From positions 20,373 to 65,517 of the forward strand of contig PLYM01000152.1 of NCBI GenBank assembly GCA_003153375.1: a DNA stretch of 45,145 nucleotides, given 5' to 3'. The notes beneath the pieces were generated by a model. That model was not told where the DNA came from and made no database searches. It saw only the letters and a program-made list of their open reading frames with translations. The position numbers were made by a program, and so were the translations under genes. Source of the DNA: Planctomycetaceae bacterium. GTDB taxonomy: Bacteria; Planctomycetota; Planctomycetia; Pirellulales; PALSA-1355. Below are positions 26,465 through 34,866 of this stretch, one piece after another (positions within the stretch are counted from its first letter, which is position 1; every line of letters starts with the position of its first letter).

Positions 26465-27562
26465 TCACAGCAGGCTCAGTGGGTTCTCGCGAGTCTTCAG
26501 CGGCAGAGCAACCGGCCCACCCACGCGTTGGGACTCGAACACGGCGGCGACCATCTCGACGGCCGCGCGGGCGTCGTAGATGCTTCCCTCGGGCTGGCGA
26601 TTCTCGCGGATGGCCTTGAGCAGCTCCAACACGGCCGCCCGGTTGCCCGCATTCTTGTCGTCGACCAGAGGCTCCTTCTTGCCGAGCCCGGCGCTAGAGA
26701 CGGCCTCCCATTTGGCACCGCTTTGTCCGGGTGACCAACTGGGATCGGCCAGATACTTCACACTGGGCAGATAGCCCGTCGTGATTTCCAGGATGCCATC
26801 GGACCCCAGGATTTGCAGCGCAAAGCGAGGCCGCTTTCCAGACGTCGCCCGTTGGGAACCGAAATAGGCCGTCGCGCCCTTGGGCATGCCATACATGGCC
26901 GTGATGCCATCACCGGCCAAGGGACCATAACCCTCGTTACCCTCGGCGACATCGGCCTTGGTGATTGGCTGGCCGTCTTTGGTAACTTGGGCAAAGCACC
27001 AGGTCGGATCGCCGCCGAACAGCCGGATCAGGTCCATGATGTGCGTGCCCAGCACCCACAGATCCTCGCCGCCTCCGCGCGTGTCCTCTTTGCCGCGCCC
27101 GCGCAGTTCCAGGATGCGGCCGATCTTGCCGCTGGCCAGCATCTCCTTCATGGGAGCAATGCGGGGGCTATAGCGCGTCGTGTGGGCGATGGCCAGCTTG
27201 GCGTGCGTGGCCTCGCAGGCCGCCACCATGGCATCGGCTTCGGCCAAGGTGCGACAGAGCGGCTTCTCCAGATACATGTGAATGCCGCGTTGGGCTGCCT
27301 CGACGACCACCTCGCGGTGCTGATCGACCCAGCGGGGCGCGATGCAGACGACCTCGGGCTTCACTTCGTCGAGCATTTGCCGATAGTCGGCAAACGCCTT
27401 GTCGACTTTGAGCTTTTTGGCGGCCGCCGCGAGGCCCGTTTTGTTGTCGTCGGCCACGGCGACGAGCTCCACGCCCTCGACCGTGCCCCACACATCGTCC
27501 AGGCCGTGGCCATAATCGCCCCGCCCCGTGCGTCCAATGACCGCCACTCGCACATTCGCCAT
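26465..27562 (-). CDS. Gfo/Idh/MocA family oxidoreductase
   Basis: The protein has 365 residues and is probably cytoplasmic. A Rossmann motif is at the N-terminus (VRVAVIGRTGRGD). The family active-site motif LEKP is intact with K100. The C-terminal substrate domain includes GTHIMDLIRLFGGDP with the conserved Asp/His pair. It likely oxidises or reduces a sugar or cyclitol with NAD(P). It is the most canonical of the three members in this window. The stop lies 130 bases from the convergent thioredoxin-like gene. Confidence 0.93.
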   Translation of the reverse strand: MANVRVAVIGRTGRGDYGHGLDDVWGTVEGVELVAVADDNKTGLAAAAKKLKVDKAFADYRQMLDEVKPEVVCIAPRWVDQHREVVVEAAQRGIHMYLEKPLCRTLAEADAMVAACEATHAKLAIAHTTRYSPRIAPMKEMLASGKIGRILELRGRGKEDTRGGGEDLWVLGTHIMDLIRLFGGDPTWCFAQVTKDGQPITKADVAEGNEGYGPLAGDGITAMYGMPKGATAYFGSQRATSGKRPRFALQILGSDGILEITTGYLPSVKYLADPSWSPGQSGAKWEAVSSAGLGKKEPLVDDKNAGNRAAVLELLKAIRENRQPEGSIYDARAAVEMVAAVFESQRVGGPVALPLKTRENPLSLL

Positions 27563-27679
27563 CGCAACCCTCCCCGATTGATCCCCGCTGCGGCACCATC
27601 GCCGTGCGTGGACTTAGTCTAACGCGCGCGGAAACGCCGGGCGACAGTCGGGAGCGGAATGGCCGAGCGGTGAAACGCG

Positions 27680-29698
27680 TCAAGGCGCGGCGCGACGGCG
27701 CTCTTCGACCAGCTCGTAGCGGCGAATCTTGCGATCGAGCGTCGTCCGCTCGATGCCCAGCAGGGCCGCCGTCTGGCTCTTGTTCCAGTTGGTGCTGTTC
27801 AACGTGGCCAGGATATGCTGCCGCTCCATGTCCGCTAGCGAAGTGGGCCGGAACTGGGGTTGCGGCGTGACCGCTTCGCCCGTGTCGCCGGCCGTCGCCA
27901 ATTGCGACAGCGTCAGGTCCTCGCGTTCGATGAACTCACCGCGAGCCAGCACCACGGCCCGCTCGACGACATTCTTCAACTCGCGCACGTTGCCCGGCCA
28001 GCGATACTTTCGCATCTGCTCCATCGCGGTCGGCGAGTAGCCGCGCAGCTTGCGGCCGGTCTCGGCGTTGAACTTCTGCAGAAAGTGATGCGCCAACTCG
28101 GGAATGTCCTCAATCCGTTTGCGCAGCGGCGGCACGAGGATCTCGAGCACGCGCAGTCGAAAATACAAGTCGCGGCGAAAGCGGCCTTCCGAGACGTCCC
28201 GCTCCAAGTCGCGGTTCGTGGCCGCGATCACGCGCACGTCGACCCTCACCGTTTCGGTGCCACCGACCCGCTCGAACGGATGGCCTTCCAAAACCCGCAG
28301 AAACTTGGCCTGAATCGCCGGGCTCATTTCGCCGATTTCGTCCAGCATCAACGTGCCGGTGTTCGACGCCTCGAATTTGCCGATCTTGCGTTGCGTTGCG
28401 CCAGTGAAAGCGCCCTGCTCGTGGCCAAACAACTCGCTGGCCAACAAGCTGCGCGACAAGGCCGCGCAGTTGAGGCACACGAACGGTCCCTTGCGGCGCG
28501 GGCTCGAATAATGGGCCGCGCGGGCCACCAGTTCCTTGCCGACCCCGCTTTCGCCGCGGATCAGCACCGTGGCGCGGCTCGGGGCCGCGCGAGCGATTTC
28601 TTGCGCCACCTTGGCCATCGCGATGCTGCTGCCGACGATCTCGCTCTGCACGCCCAGCCGCTCGCGCAATTGCAAGTTCTCGTCCTGGATCTGACTCAGG
28701 TTCTCGGCCAACTCTTCACGGCGGCCCAGATTATCGAGCGCCACGGCCAACGTGTCGGCCACGGCCAGCGTGTATTCGAGATCGTCGGGATCGGGCACGC
28801 GATTGTCGTTGGTCGAGTACAAGTGCAGGATGCCCAACACGCGCTTGCCGCGGCGAATCGGCGCGCAGATCACACTCGTTGCATCGACCACGCCTTTGCT
28901 GTCGCGGCTGCCCAGGGTGCTGTCGCCCATCACATTGCGGGCCAACACGGCTTCGCCTTCGCGAAGCACGGTCTGGGCCAAAAAGTTCGAAACCCGGTGA
29001 TAGGGCAGCGAAGAGCCGGTGCGGGCCGCCACCATTTCAAGATCGATCGAGTTGGGCTCGCCCTCATAATTTCGGGGCAGCACCAACAGCGCCCCCGAAT
29101 CGACCTGCGTGGCCTCGAACACGCCGGCCAACGCCAGGTCGGCGATCGTCACGATGTCCGGCGCCTGCGCCAACTCGAAGGCCAGACGACACAAGTTGGC
29201 CGCGGCGCGGCCCAGCTTGGGCAGCGAGGTCTCGTCGGGCTCGTGGGGTTCGAGAAATCGTGTCTGCCCACGACGATGCGTGATCGTGGCCGGCTCGTGC
29301 ATCGACAGCACGCTCGAGTCGTCGAGGTTGCCGGAAAAGGCTTCGTCGTCGCCCAGTTCGTCGGTGATCGCCGGCAGGTTTTGTTCGGTGAAGGCTTTTG
29401 ACAGATCGTGCACGAACCGCAACTGCGATTGGCCGATGCGCACGATGTCGCCCGGGTTGAGCGAATAATCACCGCGGACGCGCGTCTTGCCGACCGCCGT
29501 GCCGTTGCGACTGTCCAGGTCGCGCAGGATCCATTGCTCTTCGGAAAAGAAGATTTCAGCGTGGCAGCGGCTGCAGCGCTCGTCCTTGATGACGATCTGG
29601 TTCGTGGGTGCGCGACCGATGGTCACGGCTTGGCCGGGGACCAGGCGGAAGACATCGGCCCATTTCGAGCCTTCGCGAATTACCAGATATGCCAGCAT
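27680..29698 (-). CDS. sigma54-dependent transcriptional activator with FHA and GAF domains
   Basis: This 672-residue regulator has an N-terminal FHA domain (about 20-95) with the motif SRNGT, which recognises phosphothreonine. A GAF sensor domain follows at about 170-335. The AAA+ sigma54-interaction domain spans about 355-590: Walker A GESGVGKE near 386, the sigma54 contact loop GAFTGA near 430 and LMLDEIGEM as Walker B. A Fis-type helix-turn-helix closes the chain (about 630-665). It activates RNA polymerase with sigma54 at unknown promoters. An FHA domain in place of a response-regulator receiver suggests control by Ser/Thr kinases, two of which are encoded in this window (inference). Confidence 0.94.
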   Translation of the reverse strand: MLAYLVIREGSKWADVFRLVPGQAVTIGRAPTNQIVIKDERCSRCHAEIFFSEEQWILRDLDSRNGTAVGKTRVRGDYSLNPGDIVRIGQSQLRFVHDLSKAFTEQNLPAITDELGDDEAFSGNLDDSSVLSMHEPATITHRRGQTRFLEPHEPDETSLPKLGRAAANLCRLAFELAQAPDIVTIADLALAGVFEATQVDSGALLVLPRNYEGEPNSIDLEMVAARTGSSLPYHRVSNFLAQTVLREGEAVLARNVMGDSTLGSRDSKGVVDATSVICAPIRRGKRVLGILHLYSTNDNRVPDPDDLEYTLAVADTLAVALDNLGRREELAENLSQIQDENLQLRERLGVQSEIVGSSIAMAKVAQEIARAAPSRATVLIRGESGVGKELVARAAHYSSPRRKGPFVCLNCAALSRSLLASELFGHEQGAFTGATQRKIGKFEASNTGTLMLDEIGEMSPAIQAKFLRVLEGHPFERVGGTETVRVDVRVIAATNRDLERDVSEGRFRRDLYFRLRVLEILVPPLRKRIEDIPELAHHFLQKFNAETGRKLRGYSPTAMEQMRKYRWPGNVRELKNVVERAVVLARGEFIEREDLTLSQLATAGDTGEAVTPQPQFRPTSLADMERQHILATLNSTNWNKSQTAALLGIERTTLDRKIRRYELVEERRRAAP

Positions 29699-29941
29699 TG
29701 GCCGAAGCCCTTTGTGCCGCCCGAGCGGCCAGCCCCGCGACCGGATCGTGGCGGGGCGAAGACGTGTTTGCGAATTCGCTCTCTTCCACCTTATCGTGGC
29801 TCGGGGGCCAACCGCAAGATGCGGTGCCGGGGCGATCGCTTCGCCGCCCCCTACGCCTTCCTCAACCTGCCTCGGCGGGTCCGGTTATACCCATAAATCC
29901 GGAATTCCGGGGGCTTGGGCACTTCACCCGCCGCCGTGCTC

Positions 29942-30541
29942 CTAGACGGCAGCCAGCATCTCGGCGAGCAGTTCCAGCGGCAGCCCAACGACGTTCGACT
30001 CACTTCCCTCGACAATGTGCAGCCAACCGGCGCGGTCCTGGTAGCCGAACGCCCCGGCTTTGGCCTCCCACAAATCGCTGTCGAGATAGTCTTCGATCTG
30101 GGCCGCGTCGAGCGGATCCATGCGCAGGGTCGTGCGCGCCACGCGCACCTGGCGCTCGCCCGCGGACAAGGGCCAGACACAAAGTCCGCTATAGACCCGG
30201 TGCTCCTGTCCGCTCAGCGACCGCAGCATCTGCCGGGCATGCTCGCGATTGCTGGGCTTGCCGAGCACCTGCCCCTGGCATTCACAAACGGTGTCGCAGG
30301 CCACGAGGATCTCGCCGCCAGGCGGCCCGTTGGGTTCGGTCTGCAGGCGACTCAGCACGTCGGCGGCCTTTTGGCGGGCCAGCCGAGCCACCATTTCGCC
30401 CGGTGACTCGCGGCTGCAAACGCCACACTCGGCCCCCGGATCGGGGACGAGAACTCGAAACCGGTAGCCGGCTTCCTCGAGCAGGAGCTTGCGCTGGGGC
30501 GAGCCGCTGGCCAGAATAAGGCTGTATTCGCGATCGTGCAT
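29942..30541 (-). CDS. maf: Maf-family nucleoside triphosphate pyrophosphatase
   Basis: This 199-residue protein opens with the Maf signature LILASGSPQRKLLLEEAG. The central motif LVACDTV contains the presumed catalytic Asp (D83), and the C-terminal region carries DYLDSDLWEAKAGAFGYQD. Maf enzymes hydrolyse non-canonical or canonical dNTPs/NTPs to monophosphates in the cytoplasm and are linked to cell division arrest in some bacteria. Length is normal. The gene is divergent from the pseudouridine synthase gene with only 56 bases between starts. Confidence 0.94.
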   Translation of the reverse strand: MHDREYSLILASGSPQRKLLLEEAGYRFRVLVPDPGAECGVCSRESPGEMVARLARQKAADVLSRLQTEPNGPPGGEILVACDTVCECQGQVLGKPSNREHARQMLRSLSGQEHRVYSGLCVWPLSAGERQVRVARTTLRMDPLDAAQIEDYLDSDLWEAKAGAFGYQDRAGWLHIVEGSESNVVGLPLELLAEMLAAV

Positions 30542-30585
30542 GATCTCAGGCGGCCCGTTCCCGTGTCTCTCGTCGTCCCGCGCGG

Positions 30586-30591
30586 TACACT
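30586..30591 (+). promoter_or_regulatory. possible -10 element giving a leaderless mRNA
   Basis: TACACT ends seven bases before the ATG at 30598, so transcription would begin at or within a base of the start codon. There is no Shine-Dalgarno sequence in between. The -35 region is not convincing. Confidence 0.35.
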
Positions 30592-30597
30592 AGCTCC

Positions 30598-31278
30598 ATG
30601 TACAGCGGCCCCTTTCCCATCTTGTACGAGGACAATCACCTGCTGGCCGTCAACAAGCCCGCGGGCTTGCCGACGATGGGCGTTGCGCCCGACGAGCCCA
30701 GCGTGGTCTCGCTCGCCCGGCAGTATATCAAACACCGCTATCAAAAGCCGGGCAACGTCTACCTCGGCGTCGTCAGCCGGCTCGACGCCTCCACTTCAGG
30801 CGTGTTGCTGTTGGCGCGCACCTCGAAGGCCGCCGCCCGCCTGACCGCTCAATTTCGCGGACGCGAGGTCGAGAAAACCTATTGGGCGATCGTCTCTGGC
30901 CGCCTCGAACCGCCTACCGGCGAATTGACCGATTGGGTCCGCAAGGACGAAGCCCAGCAGCGGATGGTGCTGGCCTCCCCGGGTAGCGCGGCGGCCAAAG
31001 AGGCACGACTTCGCTATCGCCGTTTGCGCTTCCTTGGCCAGGGTTCGCTGGTCGAGATTGAACTGCTGACCGGTCGGAAACATCAAATTCGCTTGCAGTT
31101 CGCCGAGCGGGGCTTTCCGCTATGGGGTGAACGCAAATATGGGCGTGGTCAGCCGTTTGCAGCGGGGACCGCCTTGCACTCCCTCCGGCTCAGCTTGACG
31201 CATCCGGTACGCCAGGAGCGGATTGACCTGTTTGCGCCTCTCGGCAAAGCATGGCAAGACCTGGGCGTGGATGGCTGA
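30598..31278 (+). CDS. RluA-family pseudouridine synthase
   Basis: This 226-residue enzyme has the catalytic motif SRLDASTSG with D63 and the further family motif GRKHQIRLQ. It converts uridine to pseudouridine in rRNA or tRNA. No S4 RNA-binding domain precedes the catalytic domain, so it is the short form of the family, as in RluA or TruC. The target site is not predictable. The start lacks a visible ribosome-binding site and may be leaderless (see the -10 entry). Confidence 0.92.
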   Translation: MYSGPFPILYEDNHLLAVNKPAGLPTMGVAPDEPSVVSLARQYIKHRYQKPGNVYLGVVSRLDASTSGVLLLARTSKAAARLTAQFRGREVEKTYWAIVSGRLEPPTGELTDWVRKDEAQQRMVLASPGSAAAKEARLRYRRLRFLGQGSLVEIELLTGRKHQIRLQFAERGFPLWGERKYGRGQPFAAGTALHSLRLSLTHPVRQERIDLFAPLGKAWQDLGVDG

Positions 31279-31468
31279 TTTTTCCGGCCGAAACGGTCGC
31301 GACGTCCAGTCCGAGAATGGACGATCTTAGCGGCGGGGAGTATGCTTGGGAGAGCGCTCCAGGTTGCCGGAATCCAATCGTTTGCCGTCGATTTGGCAAT
31401 AAAATCGTTGAACGTTAGCGAATCTGATTCTTCAGAGCCCTGCTGGATCGTTTCGCGTCGGAGTTTTC

Positions 31469-32821
31469 GTGGATCGTCTGCCGCTCACCGTCTTTCGCCG
31501 TTCGGCGCTGGCCAGTGGTTTGCTCACCGTCGAGCAAATTCTCGAGGCCGAGGCTGAACTGCGCGCCGCCGGTGGCGGGGCCGTGGGCACCTGGACCGGG
31601 GTGGGTGACGAACGGCTGGCGGCCAAATTGGTCGAGAGAGGTCAGCTCAATCGTTGGCAGGCCGAGCAGCTGAAAGTCGGCCGCTCGAAATTCACGCTCG
31701 GACCCTATGTGGTCATCGATTCGATCGGCCAGGGCGGCATGGGGCAGGTCTTCAAGGCCGAGCACCGGCTGATGGGCCGCGTCGTGGCCGTCAAGGTGTT
31801 GCCGCGGCACCGCTCGACGCCCGAGGCCATCGCCAGCTTCACGCGCGAAATTCGTGCCCAAGCGCAATTCGATCACGACAACCTCGTGCGGGCGTATGAC
31901 GCCGGCCATGAGGGCAAAGTCTATTTTCTGGTCACCGAGTTCGTGCCCGGAACCGATCTGCGCAAGCTCGTGCGGGCCCGGGGCAAATTGTCGATGCAGG
32001 ATGCGGCCACGATCATCTCGCAGGCTGCACGCGGACTGGGTCATGCCCACAGCCGCGGACTCGTACACCGCGACGTCAAACCCGGCAACCTGCTCGTGAC
32101 TCCCACCGGGCAGACCAAGGTATCGGATCTCGGTCTGGCCGGCTTTCTGGGCGTCGAAGATCCCGACGACCCGCGGGCCGGGCGCATCGTGGGCACGGCC
32201 GATTACTTATCGCCTGAACATATCATGACGCCGTCGAAGCTGACGGCGGCCAGCGACATCTATTCTCTCGGTTGTTCGCTCTATTACGCCGTGACCGGCA
32301 AAGTGCCGTTCCCCGGCGGCACCAGCCGCGACAAGGCTCGCCGCCATTGTGAAGACACGCCGCTCAATCCGCGGCGTTTCAATCTGGAATTGACCGACGA
32401 CTTCATCGACGTCATTGCCCTGATGATGGACAAGGAACCCGCGCGGCGGCTGCAAACCGCCACGCAGGTCATCACGCGGCTGGCTCCCTGGGCGACCGAC
32501 GCGGTGCCGACCGATGACCTGTCGCCCCCGACCGCCGCCGGCGGACCGTTGCGGCCGATCCTGCCCTCGCTCAGCGATACGCAGCCCGGGCTGTTCGACG
32601 ATCTGCCCTTGGGACACGACGACAGCGCCAGCCAGATTTCTCAGCGCACCGATCCCGTGGCCTCGTCCGGTCACGAAACCATTCCCGATCTCGTGCCGAA
32701 TCTCGACGTACCCGCCAGCGAGCCGCAGTATTCGTGGCCCCTAGTAATCGCCGTGCTGGTGCCGCTGTTGGCCGCCGCGGGTCTGTTGCTGGCCAGCGTG
32801 GCACTCAAGGCGCTGGTCTGA
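31469..32821 (+). CDS. membrane-anchored Hanks-type Ser/Thr protein kinase
   Basis: This 450-residue protein starts at GTG 31469 with GGAG upstream. Residues 1-75 form a helical N-terminal region ending LVERGQLNRWQAEQL, a feature common in planctomycete kinases. The kinase domain runs from about 80 to 345: GQGGMG loop at 87-92, K109, E127, HRDVKPGN at 200-207 and DLG at 220-222. All catalytic residues are present. A Pro/Asp/Ser-rich linker follows, then one transmembrane helix at about 422-446 and almost no external domain. It therefore lies on the cytoplasmic face of the membrane. Substrates are unknown; the FHA-containing sigma54 activator encoded nearby is a candidate partner (inference). 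Confidence 0.93.
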   Translation: MDRLPLTVFRRSALASGLLTVEQILEAEAELRAAGGGAVGTWTGVGDERLAAKLVERGQLNRWQAEQLKVGRSKFTLGPYVVIDSIGQGGMGQVFKAEHRLMGRVVAVKVLPRHRSTPEAIASFTREIRAQAQFDHDNLVRAYDAGHEGKVYFLVTEFVPGTDLRKLVRARGKLSMQDAATIISQAARGLGHAHSRGLVHRDVKPGNLLVTPTGQTKVSDLGLAGFLGVEDPDDPRAGRIVGTADYLSPEHIMTPSKLTAASDIYSLGCSLYYAVTGKVPFPGGTSRDKARRHCEDTPLNPRRFNLELTDDFIDVIALMMDKEPARRLQTATQVITRLAPWATDAVPTDDLSPPTAAGGPLRPILPSLSDTQPGLFDDLPLGHDDSASQISQRTDPVASSGHETIPDLVPNLDVPASEPQYSWPLVIAVLVPLLAAAGLLLASVALKALV

Positions 32822-32887
32822 GCCGGAGTTTCCCTCCGCCCGACGTTTCCGCGTACGACTCTTCGCGCCCGGCCCGGCAAACTGCTC

Positions 32888-32918
32888 TTGCCATGCCTCG
32901 AAGTTTGAGGGGTATAAG
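32888..32918 (+). promoter_or_regulatory. promoter of the padR operon
   Basis: TTGCCA (32888-32893) and TATAAG (32913-32918) are separated by 19 bases upstream of the padR start. The palindromic repeats at 32896-32933 lie within and just after this promoter. Confidence 0.5.
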
Positions 32919-32933
32919 CCTCGAACTATGAGG
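32896..32933 (+). promoter_or_regulatory. paired palindromic operator, probably bound by PadR
   Basis: CCTCGAAGTTTGAGG (32896-32910) and CCTCGAACTATGAGG (32919-32933) are two near-identical imperfect palindromes 23 bases apart, each followed by a GTAT. One sits between the promoter hexamers and the other over the expected transcription start. This placement fits autorepression by the PadR protein encoded next. Confidence 0.6.
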
Positions 32934-32941
32934 TATCAAGC

Positions 32942-33304
32942 ATGACAACGCGCAGAAAATCGAACCCGGCGTTTTTGAATGGCGTGCCCGAGATGCTGAT
33001 CTTGCGGCTCTTGAGCCAGCGGCCAATGTACGGCTATGAGTTGGTGCAGGCGATCCGCCGCTCGACCCACGAGGGGCTGGAGTTTGGCGAGGGCTGCGTC
33101 TATCCGATCCTGCACCGCCTGGAAGCCGAGTCGCTGCTGAAGTCGCGGCGCGAGAGCGTCGCGGGCCGCGAGCGGGTGGTCTATCAGGTCACGGCCAAGG
33201 GCCGGGCCGAATTGACCGAGACCGTGGCCAGTTGGCGGCAGGTGGTCGAATCGATCAACCACGCTTTGCAAGGAGGCGAACGTGGAAATCGAGCGCTGGC
33301 TTGA
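32942..33304 (+). CDS. PadR family transcriptional regulator
   Basis: This 120-residue protein is a typical PadR winged helix: LILRLLSQRPMYGYELVQAI at the N-terminus, then VYPILHRLEAESLL and a wing ending RVVYQVTAKGRAEL. PadR proteins repress their own operon and derepress on binding a ligand. Two palindromic repeats overlap its promoter. The gene overlaps the next by 23 bases, and the pair probably forms a regulator/membrane-protein unit. Confidence 0.94.
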   Translation: MTTRRKSNPAFLNGVPEMLILRLLSQRPMYGYELVQAIRRSTHEGLEFGEGCVYPILHRLEAESLLKSRRESVAGRERVVYQVTAKGRAELTETVASWRQVVESINHALQGGERGNRALA

Positions 33305-34055
33305 CCAACTGCGGCAAGAACTCGAGCGCCAGCGCGTGCCGCGGCGCTACATCAATCGACTCGTGGGGGAGTTGTCGGATCATTTCACCGATTTCATGGA
33401 GGATTCAATGAACAAGGATGTTCAAGAATCAACGTGTGTGATCGATCGTCTGGGAGAACCCGGCCCCTTGGCCGAGCGCGCGGCCGAAGAGTATCGCCGC
33501 GGTCGTTTCGCGGCCCGCCACCCCTGGCTGATGTTCGGCGCGCTGTCGCCGCTCATGCTGCTAGCGCTCTGGATCGGCTTCGTGGCGCTGGCACTGGGGT
33601 TTGCCTGGATGGCCGAAGCCTTGGGAGTCTCAATCAGCAAGCCGGCTCCACTCGGGGTAAAGCTCGTGCTCGCCACGCTGTTTTTCACGGTCTTCGAACT
33701 GCCCATTGTGCTCACGGCGGCGCACGTTTGCCGCGCTGCCGCCAGGTCGGGCCTGAGCTGGAAATGGCCCTTGTTCGGTTGCCTGCTCGTGTCGCTGATC
33801 GCGATCCAGGTTTGTCCGCGGGCGTTCACGTCGTCCAAGGACGGGTCCTGGTTCGCTGCCGTCGCCTTTCCCTACGTGGAACTGGCCTACGCGGAATTGG
33901 CCTGGAAGCAGTTCCACCCCGAGTACGTTGCTTCGCTCAAGGCCCCCATTGGCCAGTTGGTGCAATTCTCCATGCCGCTGCTGGTGGCGACTTGGTCGCT
34001 GCAGCGACACTACTGGCCGCTGGGCTCTGCCAGTCAGTCCTGGTCGGCCGGGTGA
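33282..34055 (+). CDS. PadR-associated membrane protein
   Basis: This 257-residue protein starts at GTG 33282, with AAGGAGG ending five bases earlier inside padR. Residues 1-75 are a charged helical domain (ERWLDQLRQELERQRV) like the N-terminal domain of many PadR-linked membrane proteins (HAAS/permease-prefix type). Four to five hydrophobic helices follow (about 85-111, 125-150, 160-180, 190-205 and 225-240). No transporter or enzyme motif is seen. It is likely the effector or sensor partner controlled by the adjacent PadR. Confidence 0.85.
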   Translation: MEIERWLDQLRQELERQRVPRRYINRLVGELSDHFTDFMEDSMNKDVQESTCVIDRLGEPGPLAERAAEEYRRGRFAARHPWLMFGALSPLMLLALWIGFVALALGFAWMAEALGVSISKPAPLGVKLVLATLFFTVFELPIVLTAAHVCRAAARSGLSWKWPLFGCLLVSLIAIQVCPRAFTSSKDGSWFAAVAFPYVELAYAELAWKQFHPEYVASLKAPIGQLVQFSMPLLVATWSLQRHYWPLGSASQSWSAG

Positions 34056-34095
34056 TTGTCGAACCGGCATTCGACGATAGAACGGTAGACTTGCG

Positions 34096-34135
34096 GAACA
34101 CGGCGGCCCGGCCCAGAGTCGGCGCCGCCGTGTTC
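34096..34135 (+). terminator. strong hairpin between convergent genes
   Basis: A perfect 12-base stem, GAACACGGCGGC (34096-34107) with GCCGCCGTGTTC (34124-34135), lies between the ends of two convergent genes. There is no real T run on either strand, so it may act as a stem that stops or protects both transcripts. Confidence 0.5.
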
Positions 34136-34140
34136 TTGCC

Positions 34141-34776
34141 TTATGCGGCGTCGACGATCGCCGTCAGGGCAATCTGCGACCAGGTTTCAAAGCGGGACTG
34201 GTCCTTGAGAATCTCGTCCAGTGGCCGAAAGCCGGCTTCTCTGATGTCATCTTCCATGGGGCGAACGTGCGGCTGCTCGACGTCGAACAGGTGGACCACG
34301 CCGAGGTGGACTTTGCCGACTTCGGACTCATCATCGTTGATCAGCCCCAAGCAGCGTTCGGTATAGGGCGTGTCGATGGCCACTTCCTCGGCCAATTCGC
34401 GACGCATCCCTTCCTGATAGGCGTCCGTCGCCAGGCCCTCGCCGGCAGCGCCCACGTCCTCGGCCGAGATGTGCCCGCCGATGCCGATGCTCTTCTTGCT
34501 GTGCAGCCGGTTTTCCCCCTGCCCTTTGCCGCGCGTGTATTGAAACAGATGCACGCGCCCCTGAGGATCGGTGTAGCGAAAAACGACGTAGGGAATCAGT
34601 TGCTTGAAGCCGGGGTCTTCCTCGACCTCGTGACGAGGGCGGTAACTCGTGTGCGCGGGGCTAAACAGCTCGCCCAGGTAGCGATCCATCTCGGCCGAAA
34701 AGCCTTGAAAGTGGCCCAGGCGATGGAACAACGCGGTCGGCACGACCAGCACGCACTCAGTTTGCACCTGCGTCAC
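34141..34776 (-). CDS. Nudix-fold phosphoesterase-like protein
   Basis: This 211-residue protein starts at GTG 34776 after a GAAAGGA site. A Nudix box is seen in IGIGGHISAEDVG followed by AYQEGMRRELAEEV, matching G-x5-E-x7-REUxEE with a lengthened first part. The layout fits the predicted MutT-family phosphoesterases of the COG4112 type (from memory). Nudix enzymes hydrolyse nucleoside diphosphates linked to another group; the substrate is unknown. It is cytoplasmic. The gene lies 90 bases upstream of the end of the PadR operon on the opposite strand, and 91 bases from queA. Confidence 0.85.
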   Translation of the reverse strand: MTQVQTECVLVVPTALFHRLGHFQGFSAEMDRYLGELFSPAHTSYRPRHEVEEDPGFKQLIPYVVFRYTDPQGRVHLFQYTRGKGQGENRLHSKKSIGIGGHISAEDVGAAGEGLATDAYQEGMRRELAEEVAIDTPYTERCLGLINDDESEVGKVHLGVVHLFDVEQPHVRPMEDDIREAGFRPLDEILKDQSRFETWSQIALTAIVDAA

Positions 34777-34866
34777 GGCAGAATCCTTTCTCGCTGTCTG
34801 ACCGGGGAAGACCCCACGAGCCTGATTGTATCAGAGCCGTGCTAGGTGGCCAGCGGCCCCGGGCCT

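Noticed and set aside
27645-27735. tRNA-Ser/Leu-like D-arm (TGGCCGAGCGGT)
   Set aside because: No matching acceptor stem, anticodon arm or T arm follows; the sequence runs into the coding 3' end of the sigma54 activator.
27860-29401. Open frame of 513 codons on the plus strand
   Set aside because: It is antisense to the sigma54 activator and has no family features.
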